Positions 19,979-29,652 of a stretch of DNA of 64,000 bases are shown here, piece by piece. Within the stretch, counting starts at the first letter, position 1. Each line of letters starts with the position of its first letter. The notes under the pieces were generated by a model. It was not told the origin of the DNA. It searched no databases and saw only the letters and a program-made list of their open reading frames with translations. Origin of the DNA: Rhizobium sp. FKL33 (lineage in GTDB: Bacteria; Pseudomonadota; Alphaproteobacteria; Rhizobiales; Rhizobiaceae); NCBI RefSeq assembly GCF_005222915.1, contig NZ_STFX01000021.1, forward strand, positions 114,998 to 178,997. The letters run 5' to 3'. The translations under genes and the position numbers were made by a program.

Positions 19979-20752
19979 ATGGCAACTGACGCCGCACAGA
20001 AACTGAATGTCTCCTCGACCGATGTCGCCGTCGAACTGATCGGCATGAACAAGTGGTATGGCGAATTCCACGTCCTCCGCGACATCAATCTCAAGGTCAT
20101 GAAGGGCGAGCGCATCGTCATCGCCGGCCCCTCCGGCTCCGGCAAATCCACGATGATCCGCTGCATCAACCGGCTGGAAGAACACCAGAAGGGTTCGATC
20201 ATCGTCGACGGCATCGAACTGACCAACGACCTCAAGCGCATCGACGAAGTGCGCCGCGAAGTCGGCATGGTGTTCCAGCACTTCAACCTGTTCCCGCATC
20301 TGACGATCCTGGAAAATTGCACGCTCGCGCCGATCTGGGTTCGCAAAATGCCCAAGAAGCAGGCCGAGGAAATCGCCATGCATTTCCTCACCCGCGTCAA
20401 GATCCCCGATCAGGCCCATAAATATCCGGGCCAGCTTTCGGGCGGCCAGCAGCAGCGCGTCGCCATTGCGCGGGCGCTGTGCATGAAGCCCAAGATCATG
20501 CTGTTCGACGAGCCGACCTCGGCGCTCGATCCGGAAATGGTCAAGGAAGTGCTCGACACCATGGTCGGCCTCGCCGAAGAGGGGATGACCATGCTCTGCG
20601 TCACCCATGAAATGGGCTTCGCCCGCCAGGTCGCCAATCGGGTGATCTTCATGGACCAGGGCCAGATCGTCGAACAGAACGAGCCTGGCGCCTTCTTCGA
20701 CAATCCCCAGCATGAGCGCACCAAGCTGTTCCTCAGCCAGATCCTGCACTGA
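19979..20752 (+). CDS. aapP: General L-amino acid ABC transporter ATPase AapP
   Basis: A 257-aa ABC ATPase. Walker [10 protein letters not shown] is at residues 50-58, the Q-loop near 100, signature LSGGQ at 153-157, Walker B IMLFDEP at 173-179, and the switch histidine in VTHEMGFA. It powers uptake through AapQM. The frame is open further upstream into aapM, but the ATG at 19979, preceded by aagggg, is the proper start. Last gene of the operon, with a strong terminator after it. Confidence 0.97.
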   Translation: MATDAAQKLNVSSTDVAVELIGMNKWYGEFHVLRDINLKVMKGERIVIAGPSGSGKSTMIRCINRLEEHQKGSIIVDGIELTNDLKRIDEVRREVGMVFQHFNLFPHLTILENCTLAPIWVRKMPKKQAEEIAMHFLTRVKIPDQAHKYPGQLSGGQQQRVAIARALCMKPKIMLFDEPTSALDPEMVKEVLDTMVGLAEEGMTMLCVTHEMGFARQVANRVIFMDQGQIVEQNEPGAFFDNPQHERTKLFLSQILH

Positions 20753-20773
20753 GACCACCGACAATCAGCACGG

Positions 20774-20799
20774 AGAGCCGGCGTTCAGCCGGCTCTTTT
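20774..20799 (+). terminator. Terminator of the aapJQMP operon
   Basis: A 9-bp perfect stem AGAGCCGGC / GCCGGCTCT with a GTTCA loop, running into TTTT, 22 bp after the aapP stop. Confidence 0.85.
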
Positions 20800-20948
20800 G
20801 CTTTCAACTGTCTCCGGGACGGAAAACTAAAATTTTCGCCGGAATGGCGGCGTTTTTTTAACCGCATATCTTAGCCGCATCGAAAATACCTTCTGTCATT
20901 CTCCTAAAACGTCACGGCGGACCAGCGTCGTCATAGGGGATAAGAAAC

Positions 20949-22493
20949 ATGACAGGGACAGCAAAGACGATTTCGGCGGTATCCGCCACGGGCAATTCGA
21001 TGATCGACGGCGTGCTCTATGGTTACGCTTGGAGCGGAACCATCACCTACGCCTTCCCAACCCTGGCCTCCGACTACAGCTACACCAGCGAGTCCAGTCA
21101 GAATTTCGCGGCGGCGACGACGCAACAGAAGAACGCTGCGCTGTTCGCGGTCGAACTGTCGTTTGGGACGGCAGCCAATGACGGGTTCTCGATCGAAGGC
21201 TTCACCAACGCGACCTTCTCCGCAGGGGCAGCCTCATCCGCCACACTGCGTTTCGCCCAATCCAATGCGCCCTCGACCGCGTACGCCTATATGCCGGGCA
21301 ATTACGCCCAGGCCGGCGACATGTGGTTCGGCCGCAATTACGACTACACAAACGCCCAGGCCGGAAACTACGCCTGGCACACCGTGCTGCACGAAATCGG
21401 CCATGCGCTGGGCCTGAAACACGGCCATGAATCGGAAGGCAATTTCGCCGCCCTGCCCGCCGACTACGATTCGCTCGAATACAGCGTGATGACCTACCGC
21501 ACCTATACGGGCGGCGATACGAGCGGCTACACCTATTCGCAATGGTCCGCGCCGCAGACCTATATGATGGCCGACATCGCCGCGCTGCAGAAAATGTATG
21601 GCGCCGATTACACCACCAACAAGACCAACACGACCTACAAATGGTCCGCCGCCGACGGCGACACCTATGTCAACGGCAAGGTCGGCGTCGATGCCGGAGG
21701 GTCGGTGATCTTCGCCACCATCTGGGACGGCGGCGGCACGGACACCTATGACCTCAAGGCCTTCACGACCAATCTGTCGATCGATCTGCGCGCCGGCGGC
21801 CATTCGACCTTCAATTCGTCGCAGCTCGCCAATCTCGGCAGTGGCCACTACGCCAGCGGCAACATCTACAACGCGCTGATGTATAACAACAATACCGCCT
21901 CGCTCATCGAAAACGCCATCGGCGGCTCCGGCGCGGACACGATTTATGGCAACGAAGCCAAGAACGTCCTGACCGGCAATGACGGCGCCGATACGCTCTA
22001 TGGCCTGACCGGCGACGACCAGTTGCTCGGCGGCAATGGCGACGACATTCTTTATGTTGGCGACGGGAACAACCGCGCCGATGGCGGCGCAGGCAATGAC
22101 ACGATCTCTGCCGATGGCGGCAAGGACAATCTCGTCGGCGGAACCGGCAATGACACGATCTCGTCCGGCGTCGGCATCGATGTCATCAATGGCGGAACGG
22201 GTGCGGACCGCATCGACGGCGGCGCCGACGCCGACACGTTGACGGGCGGAACCGATGCCGACACTTTCGTCTTCGAGGACAATGACGGCCTCGACAGAAT
22301 CACCGATTTCCAGAACGGCTTCGACAAGCTGGAGCTCGATGGCTTCGCCTATAATTCGACGTCCCAGGTCGTTTCGCTCGCCAAGCAGGTCGGGGCCAAT
22401 GTGGTGCTGACCTTCGACACCGATCAGACCGTCACGCTTGCCAATATCAAGCTTGCCGTCATCGATACGTCGGACTTCCTGCTCGTCGCCTGA
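20949..22493 (+). CDS. Secreted M10 (serralysin-type) metalloprotease with RTX repeats
   Basis: A 514-aa protein without a Sec signal. The zinc motif HEIGHALGLKH is at residues 148-158 and the Met-turn SVMTY at 179-183, so the protease site is complete. Residues about 325-437 carry roughly a dozen Ca-binding GGxGxD-type repeats, then a conserved C-terminal beta region, the usual type I secretion signal area. Family members are exported by an ABC/MFP/TolC exporter and activated by calcium. No exporter or inhibitor gene is adjacent. A terminator lies on each side. A degradative or host-interaction role is inferred. Confidence 0.9.
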   Translation: MTGTAKTISAVSATGNSMIDGVLYGYAWSGTITYAFPTLASDYSYTSESSQNFAAATTQQKNAALFAVELSFGTAANDGFSIEGFTNATFSAGAASSATLRFAQSNAPSTAYAYMPGNYAQAGDMWFGRNYDYTNAQAGNYAWHTVLHEIGHALGLKHGHESEGNFAALPADYDSLEYSVMTYRTYTGGDTSGYTYSQWSAPQTYMMADIAALQKMYGADYTTNKTNTTYKWSAADGDTYVNGKVGVDAGGSVIFATIWDGGGTDTYDLKAFTTNLSIDLRAGGHSTFNSSQLANLGSGHYASGNIYNALMYNNNTASLIENAIGGSGADTIYGNEAKNVLTGNDGADTLYGLTGDDQLLGGNGDDILYVGDGNNRADGGAGNDTISADGGKDNLVGGTGNDTISSGVGIDVINGGTGADRIDGGADADTLTGGTDADTFVFEDNDGLDRITDFQNGFDKLELDGFAYNSTSQVVSLAKQVGANVVLTFDTDQTVTLANIKLAVIDTSDFLLVA

Positions 22494-22503
22494 CCCGAAT
22501 GAG

Positions 22504-22538
22504 AAAGGCGCGCGACCCTTGCGGATCGCGCGCCTTTT
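22504..22538. terminator. Bidirectional terminator between RTX protease and ilvD
   Basis: A 12-bp stem AAAGGCGCGCGA / TCGCGCGCCTTT with TTTT on the plus strand and CTTTCTC on the minus strand. It can serve both convergent genes. Confidence 0.8.
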
Positions 22539-22559
22539 GTTGTCTGAATTCCGGCTCGA

Positions 22560-24401
22560 TCAGCCGAACTGGCCGAGATCGCGCACGGCGCCCTTGTCGG
22601 CGCTGGTGGCGAAGGCCGCGTAAGCCTTGAGCGCCGTCGTCACATTGCGCTTGCGCGGATGTTCCGGCTTCCAGCCCTTGGCGTCCTGCTCCGCGCGGCG
22701 CGTGGCCAGCACGTCTTCGGAAACACGCAGTTCGATCGTGCGGTTGGGGATGTCGATGTCGATCATGTCGCCTTCCCGCACCAGACCGATCGTGCCGCCA
22801 TTGGCCGCTTCCGGAGACGCGTGCCCGATCGACAGGCCCGATGTGCCGCCGGAGAAGCGGCCGTCGGTGATCAGCGCGCAGGCCTTGCCCAGCCCCTTCG
22901 ACTTCAGATAGCTGGTCGGATAGAGCATTTCCTGCATGCCCGGACCGCCCTTGGGGCCTTCATAGCGGATCACCACGACGTCGCCGGCCTTCACCTCGTT
23001 GGAGAGGATCGCCTTCACCGCCGCATCCTGGCTTTCATAGACCTTGGCCGGACCGGAGAATTTCAGGATCGATTCGTCGACGCCCGCCGTCTTCACGATG
23101 CAGCCGTCCAGCGCCAGATTGCCCTTGAGCACGGCGAGACCGCCATCCTTGGAGAATGGATGTTCGACCGAGCGGATGACGCCATTTTCGCGGTCCATGT
23201 CCAGGTCTTCCCAACGGGCCGACTGGCTGAAGGCGGTCTGGGTCGGCACGCCGCCGGGGGCGGCGCGGAAGAATTCACGCACGCTTTCGCTGTTGGTGCG
23301 GGTGATGTCCCAACGGTCGAGCGCATCGCCGATCGTGGCGGCATGCACGGTCGGGCAATCGCGGTTGATCAGACCGCCCTTGTCGAGTTCGCCGAGGATC
23401 GACATGATGCCGCCGGCGCGGTGGACGTCTTCCATATGCACGTCGTTCTTGGCCGGCGCGACCTTGGACAGGCACGGCACCTTGCGCGACAGACGGTCGA
23501 TGTCGTCCATGGTGAAGTCGACATTGCCTTCATGGGCGGCGGCGAGAATGTGCAGCACGGTGTTTGTCGAACCGCCCATGGCGATGTCGAGCGCCATGGC
23601 GTTCTCGAAGGCCTGCTTGGAGGCAACGTTGCGCGGCAGCACGCTTTCGTCATTCTGTTCGTAGTAACGGCGGGCGATGTCGACCACCAGATGGCCGGCC
23701 TCGACGAACAGGCGCTTGCGGTCGGAATGGGTGGCGAGCGTCGAGCCGTTGCCGGGCAGCGACAGGCCGAGCGCCTCCGTCAGACAGTTCATCGAATTGG
23801 CGGTGAACATGCCCGAGCAGGAGCCGCAGGTCGGGCAGGCGTTCTGCTCGATCGCCTTGACGTCCTCGTCCGAGACGCTGTCGTCGGCCGCCGCCACCAT
23901 GGCGTCGACCAGGTCGAGCGCATGCTTCTTGCCGTGCAGCACCACCTTGCCGGCTTCCATCGGACCGCCGGACACGAAGACGGCCGGGATGTTGAGCCGA
24001 AGCGCCGCCATCAGCATGCCGGGCGTGATCTTGTCGCAGTTGGAGATGCAGACCATGGCGTCGGCGCAATGGGCGTTAACCATATATTCGACGCTGTCGG
24101 CGATCAGTTCGCGCGACGGCAGCGAATAAAGCATGCCGTCATGGCCCATGGCGATGCCGTCGTCGACGGCGATCGTGTTGAATTCCTTGGCGACGCCGCC
24201 GGCGGCCTCGATCTCGCGAGCCACGAGCTGGCCGAGATCCTTGAGATGCACATGGCCGGGCACGAACTGGGTGAAGGAATTCACCACGGCGATGATCGGC
24301 TTGCCGAAATCGCCGTCCTTCATCCCGGTGGCGCGCCAGAGGCCGCGCGCGCCCGCCATATTGCGGCCGTGGGTGGTTGTTCTCGAACGATAAACGGGCA
24401 T
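22560..24401 (-). CDS. ilvD: Dihydroxy-acid dehydratase
   Basis: A 613-aa enzyme of branched-chain amino acid synthesis that dehydrates dihydroxy acids to keto acids. The Fe-S cluster cysteines are in SNCDKITPG and [35 protein letters not shown] is the active-site region near the C-terminus. The length is normal. It is transcribed alone toward the RTX gene and ends at the shared terminator. No leader peptide or attenuator is evident in the 155 bp upstream. Confidence 0.97.
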   Translation of the reverse strand: MPVYRSRTTTHGRNMAGARGLWRATGMKDGDFGKPIIAVVNSFTQFVPGHVHLKDLGQLVAREIEAAGGVAKEFNTIAVDDGIAMGHDGMLYSLPSRELIADSVEYMVNAHCADAMVCISNCDKITPGMLMAALRLNIPAVFVSGGPMEAGKVVLHGKKHALDLVDAMVAAADDSVSDEDVKAIEQNACPTCGSCSGMFTANSMNCLTEALGLSLPGNGSTLATHSDRKRLFVEAGHLVVDIARRYYEQNDESVLPRNVASKQAFENAMALDIAMGGSTNTVLHILAAAHEGNVDFTMDDIDRLSRKVPCLSKVAPAKNDVHMEDVHRAGGIMSILGELDKGGLINRDCPTVHAATIGDALDRWDITRTNSESVREFFRAAPGGVPTQTAFSQSARWEDLDMDRENGVIRSVEHPFSKDGGLAVLKGNLALDGCIVKTAGVDESILKFSGPAKVYESQDAAVKAILSNEVKAGDVVVIRYEGPKGGPGMQEMLYPTSYLKSKGLGKACALITDGRFSGGTSGLSIGHASPEAANGGTIGLVREGDMIDIDIPNRTIELRVSEDVLATRRAEQDAKGWKPEHPRKRNVTTALKAYAAFATSADKGAVRDLGQFG

Positions 24402-24556
24402 GGAAAAATCCTCGATTGCGACGGCGCGCCGTTGACAGGCGGGCCGATCCGGTCGTCTGGGCCGTTTGGTAGATCAATTCTAAATGCAAGTCACTACCGA
24501 TCCAAGCGGAAGCGGTACGCCTTCAGGGCAAATTGCCGTGATCGGAAATCTTGCGC

Positions 24557-25351
24557 TTACTCGGTGGATCTGCCGATGGAGGCGGAGAGTTCGATCGCCT
24601 TGCGGCGGTCTTTCTCGTTCACCAGCGAGAAGGCCTGCTCCTGCATCGCCTGCAGCCAGTCGCGATCGCTCGGCTTGCAGGTGTCGAGCGCCGCCGTCAT
24701 ATAGGCGAGCCCGCGCACGGTCTGCCCTTCCTGGAAGAGCACATTGCCGAACACGCCCATGGCGCCGACATGGCCTTCCTTGCGGGCGCGGTTGAGCCAC
24801 TTCTTGGCCTGGCGAATATTGGGCTCGCCGCCCTCGCCCGTCAGCAGCATCTTGGCGAGACGGAACTGCGCTTCGGTGTCGCCGAAGGCGGACGCCGCCT
24901 GGAAATAGAGCTGGCGCGCCTGGCTGAGATCCGGACGGATCGGGCTCTTGGGAATGCCGCGTTGGTAATATTCGGCGAGCGCCATCAGCGCGTTGACGAA
25001 GAAGCCGGTGTCGTTCGACCCGGGCTCCACGCCTTGCGAGGCGATTTCCGAATACATCTTGAAGGCTTCGAAATCGTTTTTAGTGACGCCGTCGCCATCG
25101 GCATACATCGTCGCCAGCGCCCAGCGCGAACCGGTATGACCCTTCTCGGCGGCGTAGCGATAGGCTTCCACCGCATCCTGCTTGTTGCCCTGCTGATAGG
25201 ACTTGAAGCCGAATTTGAACAGGTCGAACGGGCCCGACTCGGGCGACACCGCGGCGTTGGGGTCGAGCGCCCACGCGAAACTTCCCGAAGACAGCGCCAG
25301 CGCCGTCCCGAGCATCATTCCCTTAAAGCCTGAAAATGCGTAGCGCTGCAT
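24557..25351 (-). CDS. exoR: Exopolysaccharide regulator ExoR (periplasmic Sel1-repeat protein)
   Basis: A 264-aa protein with a signal peptide (about 1-28, FAWA) and Sel1/TPR-like helical repeats. The blocks ESGPFDLFKFGF, AYRYAAEKGHTGSRWALA and NVLFQEGQTVRGLAYMTAALD match my memory of ExoR from Sinorhizobium and Agrobacterium. In those species ExoR binds the sensor ExoS (ChvG) in the periplasm and holds the ExoS/ChvI system off, controlling succinoglycan, motility and acid response. It is inactivated by proteolysis near the RWAL stretch, conserved here at residues 76-79. ExoS/ChvI lie outside the window. It is monocistronic. Confidence 0.92.
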   Translation of the reverse strand: MQRYAFSGFKGMMLGTALALSSGSFAWALDPNAAVSPESGPFDLFKFGFKSYQQGNKQDAVEAYRYAAEKGHTGSRWALATMYADGDGVTKNDFEAFKMYSEIASQGVEPGSNDTGFFVNALMALAEYYQRGIPKSPIRPDLSQARQLYFQAASAFGDTEAQFRLAKMLLTGEGGEPNIRQAKKWLNRARKEGHVGAMGVFGNVLFQEGQTVRGLAYMTAALDTCKPSDRDWLQAMQEQAFSLVNEKDRRKAIELSASIGRSTE

Positions 25352-25714
25352 ATCTTACTCGGTTGTCCCTGAAAGGACTGCGTTTACCCGCCGGAGGTTG
25401 AACGCCTGACGCAGGCCCAGACATTGCCGGCTCTTGCCGCCAACCGTCTTCAGCCATCCCGAGTTGATATCGACTGCGTACGTGTTCATTCCGACCCTAT
25501 TGCGCGAATATCTTCACCCGCGCTTGACTGGCGATATTCGTAGCGCCCGTTTTGTGGCAGGAAATGGACGAGCTTTCCAGACCTCCCGGGCGACGGCAAG
25601 AATAACGAAAAAAGTGTTGCTAAATCGTCACAAAATGAGATCCCCGAAAAAGAAACGCCGCCCTCAGGAACCTTCCGGAGGGCGGCGCGTTACATCAGGT
25701 TTTGGCTGAGAACC
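25352..25714. other. 363-bp intergenic region upstream of exoR
   Basis: No supported gene; the open frame at 25434-25709 has no recognisable product or ribosome site. It contains an 8-bp inverted repeat (CGAATATC at 25505-25512, GATATTCG at 25533-25540) and the valS terminator at its right end. The exoR promoter should lie in the left half on the minus strand. Confidence 0.6.
25643..25687 (-). terminator. Terminator of valS
   Basis: A perfect 10-bp stem, CGCCGCCCTC / GAGGGCGGCG. On the minus strand it is followed by TTTCTTTTTC, 28 bp beyond the valS stop. Confidence 0.8.
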
Positions 25715-28543
25715 TCAAGCGTCGGAGATCCGCGTCAGGGCCGCCAGCAGACTCGCCTTCTGCTGTTCGAGTTCGGCCAGTTTCTCGCGTTCCGCCTCGA
25801 CCAGTTCCGGCTTGGCGTTGGCCACGAATTTCTCGTTCGACAGCTTTGAGACGATGCGATCGATTTCGCCTTGAGTCTTGGCGAGCGCCTTTTCGAGACG
25901 AGCCTTTTCGGCGCCGAGATCGATCAGGCTGCCGAGCGGCAGGCAGGCGATCGCCTCGCCGCTGACCACCTGCGCCGAGGCCTTCGGCGCTTCATCGGCG
26001 AAGGACACGGTTTCGACGCGGGCCAGCCGCTTGATCGCCGCTTCGTTGCGCTCCACTCGCTCGCGGGTCAGCGCATTGGCGCCCACGATCACCAGCGGCG
26101 CGGTCGCGCCCGGCGGCACATTCATTTCCGAACGCGCCGACCGGATGCCGCTGACGAGGTCGACCAGCCAGTTGATCTCTTCCGCCGCCGTGTCGTCCCG
26201 GAAGGTCGGCGCCGGCCAGGCGGCGTGGCAGAGCAGGCTGTCGCGGCTCGCGGTATGCTCCCACAGCTCTTCGGTCATGAAGGGCATGAAGGGATGCAGG
26301 AGCTTGTATGTCTCTTCCAGCACATAGGCCGCGCAGGCCTGCGCTTCCTTCTTGGCCGCTTCGTCCTCGCCCGAAAACACCGGCTTCAGCAGCTCAAGAT
26401 ACCAGTCGCAGAACTGATTCCACACGAAGCGATAGAGCGAGCCCGCCGCCTCGTTGAACTTGAATTGCTCGACGCCGCTGGTCACGTCGGCGACCGTCTT
26501 GGCGAGTTCGGTCAGGATCCAGCGGTTGATGCTGAGCGTCGCCTTTTCGGGCTCAAAAGACGGGTCGCGGCTGACGCCGTTCATCTCGGCGAAGCGCGTG
26601 GCGTTCCAGAGCTTGGTGCCGAAATTGCGGTAGCCGGCGATGCGCGCCGGATCGAGTTTCACGTCGCGGCCCTGCGCCGCCATGATGGCGAGCGTGAAGC
26701 GCAGCGCGTCCGCGCCATATTCGTCGATCAGGCTGAGCGGATCGATGACGTTGCCCTTGGACTTCGACATCTTCTGGCCGTTCTTGTCGCGAACCAGCGC
26801 ATGCACATAGACGGTATGGAACGGCTCGATCGGCGCGCCGTCCTCGTCCTTCATGAAGTGCAGGCCCATCATCATCATGCGGGCGACCCAGAAGAAGATG
26901 ATGTCGAAACCGGTCACCAGCACGTCGGTCTGGTAATAGCGGTCGAGCTGCGGCGTCTTGTCCGGCCAGCCCAGCGTCGAGAACGGCCAGAGCGCCGAGG
27001 AGAACCAGGTGTCGAGCACATCCTCGTCGCGGGTGAGAATCTCGCCCGGCTTCATCTCTTCGAGCTTTTCCTCGACCCAGGCCTTCCAGGGGCCCTCATG
27101 GGCGATGTAATACTGGATGGCGGCGTGCAGCGCCTCTTCCTCGGTCTTTTCGACGAAAACAGTGCCATCGGGACCATACCAGGCCGGGATCTGGTGACCC
27201 CACCACAGCTGGCGCGACACGCACCAGGGCTGGATGTTCTCCATCCATTCGAAATAGGTCTTTTCCCAGTTCTTCGGCACGAACTTCGTGCGGCCTTCGC
27301 GCACCGAGGCGATCGCCGGCTTGGCGAGCGTCGCGGCGTCGACATACCATTGCTCGGTGAGCCGCGGCTCGATCGGCACGCCGCCGCGGTCGCCATGCGG
27401 CACCATATGCGTGTGCGGCTCGATCTTCTCGAGCAGTTCCCAGCCCTCGAACATCTCGACGATCTTCTTGCGGGCGGCGAAACGCTCGACGCCGTCGAGT
27501 TCCGCGATCAACTGCGCCAGCGCGTCGGTGCGGTTGAGGTCTTCGAGGAAGTCGTCATTGTCGGCGAGCGTGATCTTGCCGTCTGTTGTCATGATGTTGA
27601 TCATGCGCAGGCCGGCGCGCTTTCCGACCTCGAAGTCGTTGAAATCATGCGCCGGCGTCATTTTCACGGCGCCTGTGCCGGCTTCCGGATCGGGATATTC
27701 GTCGCCGACGATCGGAATGCGGCGGCCGACGCCCGGCAGCACGACATTCTTGCCGGTCAGGCCGGCATAGCGGACATCCGAGGGATGAACGGCGACGCCG
27801 GTGTCGCCGAGATAGGTTTCCGGCCGGGTCGTGGCGACGACGAGGTAGTTGCGCGTCTCCCATTCCGTCGGCTTGCCCTCTTCATCGAAAGCGACCGGAT
27901 GATCATAGGTCAGCCCGTCTTCGAGCGGATAACGCAGATGCCAGAGATTGCCCTTGATCTCGACCTGCTCAACTTCGAGATCCGAGATCGCGGTCAGGAG
28001 CTTGGGATCCCAGTTGACCAGGCGCTTGTCCTTGTAGATCAGGCCTTCCTTGTAGAGACGAACGAAGACTTCGAGAACGGCCTCGGACAGGCCCTCGTCC
28101 ATGGTGAAGCGCTCGCGCGACCAGTCGCAGGAGGCGCCGAGGCGCTTCAACTGGTTGAAGATCATGCCGCCCGACTCGCCCTTCCACTGCCAGACGCGGT
28201 CGATGAAGGCGTCGCGGCCCATTTCCCGGCGCGAGGGCTCCTTGCGTTCGGCGAGCTGGCGCTCGACCACCATCTGGGTGGCGATGCCGGCATGGTCCAT
28301 GCCCGGCTGCCAGAGCACGTCCTTGCCGCGCATCCGCTCGAAGCGGATCATGATGTCCTGCAGCGTGTTGTTGAGCGCATGGCCCATATGCAGCGAGCCG
28401 GTCACGTTCGGCGGCGGGATCACGATGCAGAAGGAATCTTCGCCCGGCTTGGCGTTGGCGCCGGCCGCGAAGGCGTCGGCCTCTTCCCACTTCTTGGCGA
28501 TCCTCGGTTCGATGGACGCCGAATCATAGGTCTTTTCGAGCAT
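25715..28543 (-). CDS. valS: Valyl-tRNA synthetase
   Basis: A 942-aa class Ia synthetase charging tRNA-Val. The HIGH-type motif HMGH is at residues 52-55 after PPPNVTGSL, and KMSKSKGNVIDP lies around residue 590. A large editing domain (CP1, including TTRPETYLGDTGVAVHP) lies between them. The C-terminal coiled-coil arm rich in Lys/Glu/Leu is typical of ValS. The frame is open to 28600, but the ATG at 28543 (MLEKTYDSASIEP) matches the family start. Confidence 0.97.
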   Translation of the reverse strand: MLEKTYDSASIEPRIAKKWEEADAFAAGANAKPGEDSFCIVIPPPNVTGSLHMGHALNNTLQDIMIRFERMRGKDVLWQPGMDHAGIATQMVVERQLAERKEPSRREMGRDAFIDRVWQWKGESGGMIFNQLKRLGASCDWSRERFTMDEGLSEAVLEVFVRLYKEGLIYKDKRLVNWDPKLLTAISDLEVEQVEIKGNLWHLRYPLEDGLTYDHPVAFDEEGKPTEWETRNYLVVATTRPETYLGDTGVAVHPSDVRYAGLTGKNVVLPGVGRRIPIVGDEYPDPEAGTGAVKMTPAHDFNDFEVGKRAGLRMINIMTTDGKITLADNDDFLEDLNRTDALAQLIAELDGVERFAARKKIVEMFEGWELLEKIEPHTHMVPHGDRGGVPIEPRLTEQWYVDAATLAKPAIASVREGRTKFVPKNWEKTYFEWMENIQPWCVSRQLWWGHQIPAWYGPDGTVFVEKTEEEALHAAIQYYIAHEGPWKAWVEEKLEEMKPGEILTRDEDVLDTWFSSALWPFSTLGWPDKTPQLDRYYQTDVLVTGFDIIFFWVARMMMMGLHFMKDEDGAPIEPFHTVYVHALVRDKNGQKMSKSKGNVIDPLSLIDEYGADALRFTLAIMAAQGRDVKLDPARIAGYRNFGTKLWNATRFAEMNGVSRDPSFEPEKATLSINRWILTELAKTVADVTSGVEQFKFNEAAGSLYRFVWNQFCDWYLELLKPVFSGEDEAAKKEAQACAAYVLEETYKLLHPFMPFMTEELWEHTASRDSLLCHAAWPAPTFRDDTAAEEINWLVDLVSGIRSARSEMNVPPGATAPLVIVGANALTRERVERNEAAIKRLARVETVSFADEAPKASAQVVSGEAIACLPLGSLIDLGAEKARLEKALAKTQGEIDRIVSKLSNEKFVANAKPELVEAEREKLAELEQQKASLLAALTRISDA

Positions 28544-28616
28544 GATGATACCGTTTCTGGTCTGAATGTCGGTTTTCCGTAAAGGCAAGGCCGCGTGCAA
28601 GTCAATCGCGACAACG

Positions 28617-28642
28617 CAAAAAGCCGCCCCAGGTGGAGCGGC
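28617..28642 (-). terminator. Terminator of popZ
   Basis: On the minus strand GCCGCTCC-ACCT-GGGGCGGC (8 bp, one wobble) is followed by TTTTTG, 25 bp past the popZ stop. Confidence 0.8.
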
Positions 28643-28666
28643 CCTGTCTCGGTGCGGAAGGAAGGA

Positions 28667-29488
28667 TCAGCGGCGCGGGCCGCGCACGACCCGTTCGATC
28701 TCCTCGCGCACCAGCCGCTCTACGAGCGTCGGGAGATTGTCGTCGAGCCATTCCTGCAGCATGGGCTTGAGCATTTCCTCGGCGATCTCGTCGAGCGAGC
28801 GGCGCTCGGCCTCGACCAGAGCCGACTGAAGATCCTGGAACGACCGCGCCACTTTCTCGACGGTCACCGTGGAGACCAGCGAAGCGATGGCCGCCATCGG
28901 CGCATCCTGCTTTTCGACCTCGACAGCGTCTGCGGCAGGGGCTTCCGCCTCGCTCTGCTTGACCTCCTCCATCACCGGGGCGGCCATGGCGGGCGTTTCG
29001 GCTTCCTCAGGTTCGGCCGCCGTCACGGCGATGGGGCTCGCATAAACGGGCGCTTCCGCAACCGGAGCCGGCTGCGGCTGAACCGGAGCCGGCGCTTCGC
29101 GCAGCGGCGCTCCCCGTTCGGCAGCGGCCCGCACGCGGGCGGCGACATCGGCGAGCGAAAGGGATTTGGCTTCGGGCGCCTGGGGTCTCACCGGCGCAGC
29201 TTCATTGGCGGCCACCAGTTGCGGCGCGCGATAATCGCTCGGCGCGGCGATCGTCGGCGGCGCGGGATCATGGGCGACAGCTGAATTTTCATAGACGTCG
29301 AAGGACCCGTCGACCGTCAGCGGCACATCCTCGATATCGTCATTGGCCGCCTCGCTCTGGAAGCCATCGAGGTCGCCCAGCGCCGCAAGCCGCGCTTCGG
29401 TGGCCGGCTCGTTGCTTTCGATGATCCGGCGGATGGAAGCCAGAATTTCGTCCATCGACGGTTCGCGCGCTGCATTCGGCTGAGCCAT
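28667..29488 (-). CDS. popZ: Polar organizing protein PopZ (DUF2497)
   Basis: A 273-aa acidic, low-complexity protein. The N-terminal EPSMDEILASIRRIIE helix, the long Pro/Ala/Glu-rich disordered middle, and the C-terminal oligomerisation helices (LKPMLQEWLDDNLPTLVERLVREEIERV) are the PopZ layout. In Caulobacter and rhizobia PopZ forms a polar matrix that anchors the ParB/origin complex and cell-cycle regulators. Of the two nearby ATGs, the one at 29488 has GAGG 6 bp upstream, while the one at 29494 touches it, so 29488 is preferred. It lies upstream of valS on the same strand, with a terminator between. Confidence 0.9.
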   Translation of the reverse strand: MAQPNAAREPSMDEILASIRRIIESNEPATEARLAALGDLDGFQSEAANDDIEDVPLTVDGSFDVYENSAVAHDPAPPTIAAPSDYRAPQLVAANEAAPVRPQAPEAKSLSLADVAARVRAAAERGAPLREAPAPVQPQPAPVAEAPVYASPIAVTAAEPEEAETPAMAAPVMEEVKQSEAEAPAADAVEVEKQDAPMAAIASLVSTVTVEKVARSFQDLQSALVEAERRSLDEIAEEMLKPMLQEWLDDNLPTLVERLVREEIERVVRGPRR

Positions 29489-29652
29489 GGTCATCCTCGA
29501 TTGTCTTTCCGCATGTTTTCCGCGCTCTCACGCGGCGACGATCAGATTAGGGCATGGCGGCGATCGAAAAAACCGCCGCGAATCAAACAACTATGATCAT
29601 GCACAGATTTGTTGCGGAGGTAAAATCGTTCAACTCCGGCGCACCCGGCTCA

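Noticed and set aside
22659..24704. 681-aa open frame on the plus strand
   Set aside because: Antisense to ilvD with typical shadow composition.
25434..25709. 91-aa frame upstream of exoR
   Set aside because: No ribosome site, no recognisable composition, and it runs through the valS terminator.
25871..28582. 903-aa open frame on the plus strand
   Set aside because: Mirror of valS; no domain, signal or ribosome site, and valS motifs are complete on the other strand.
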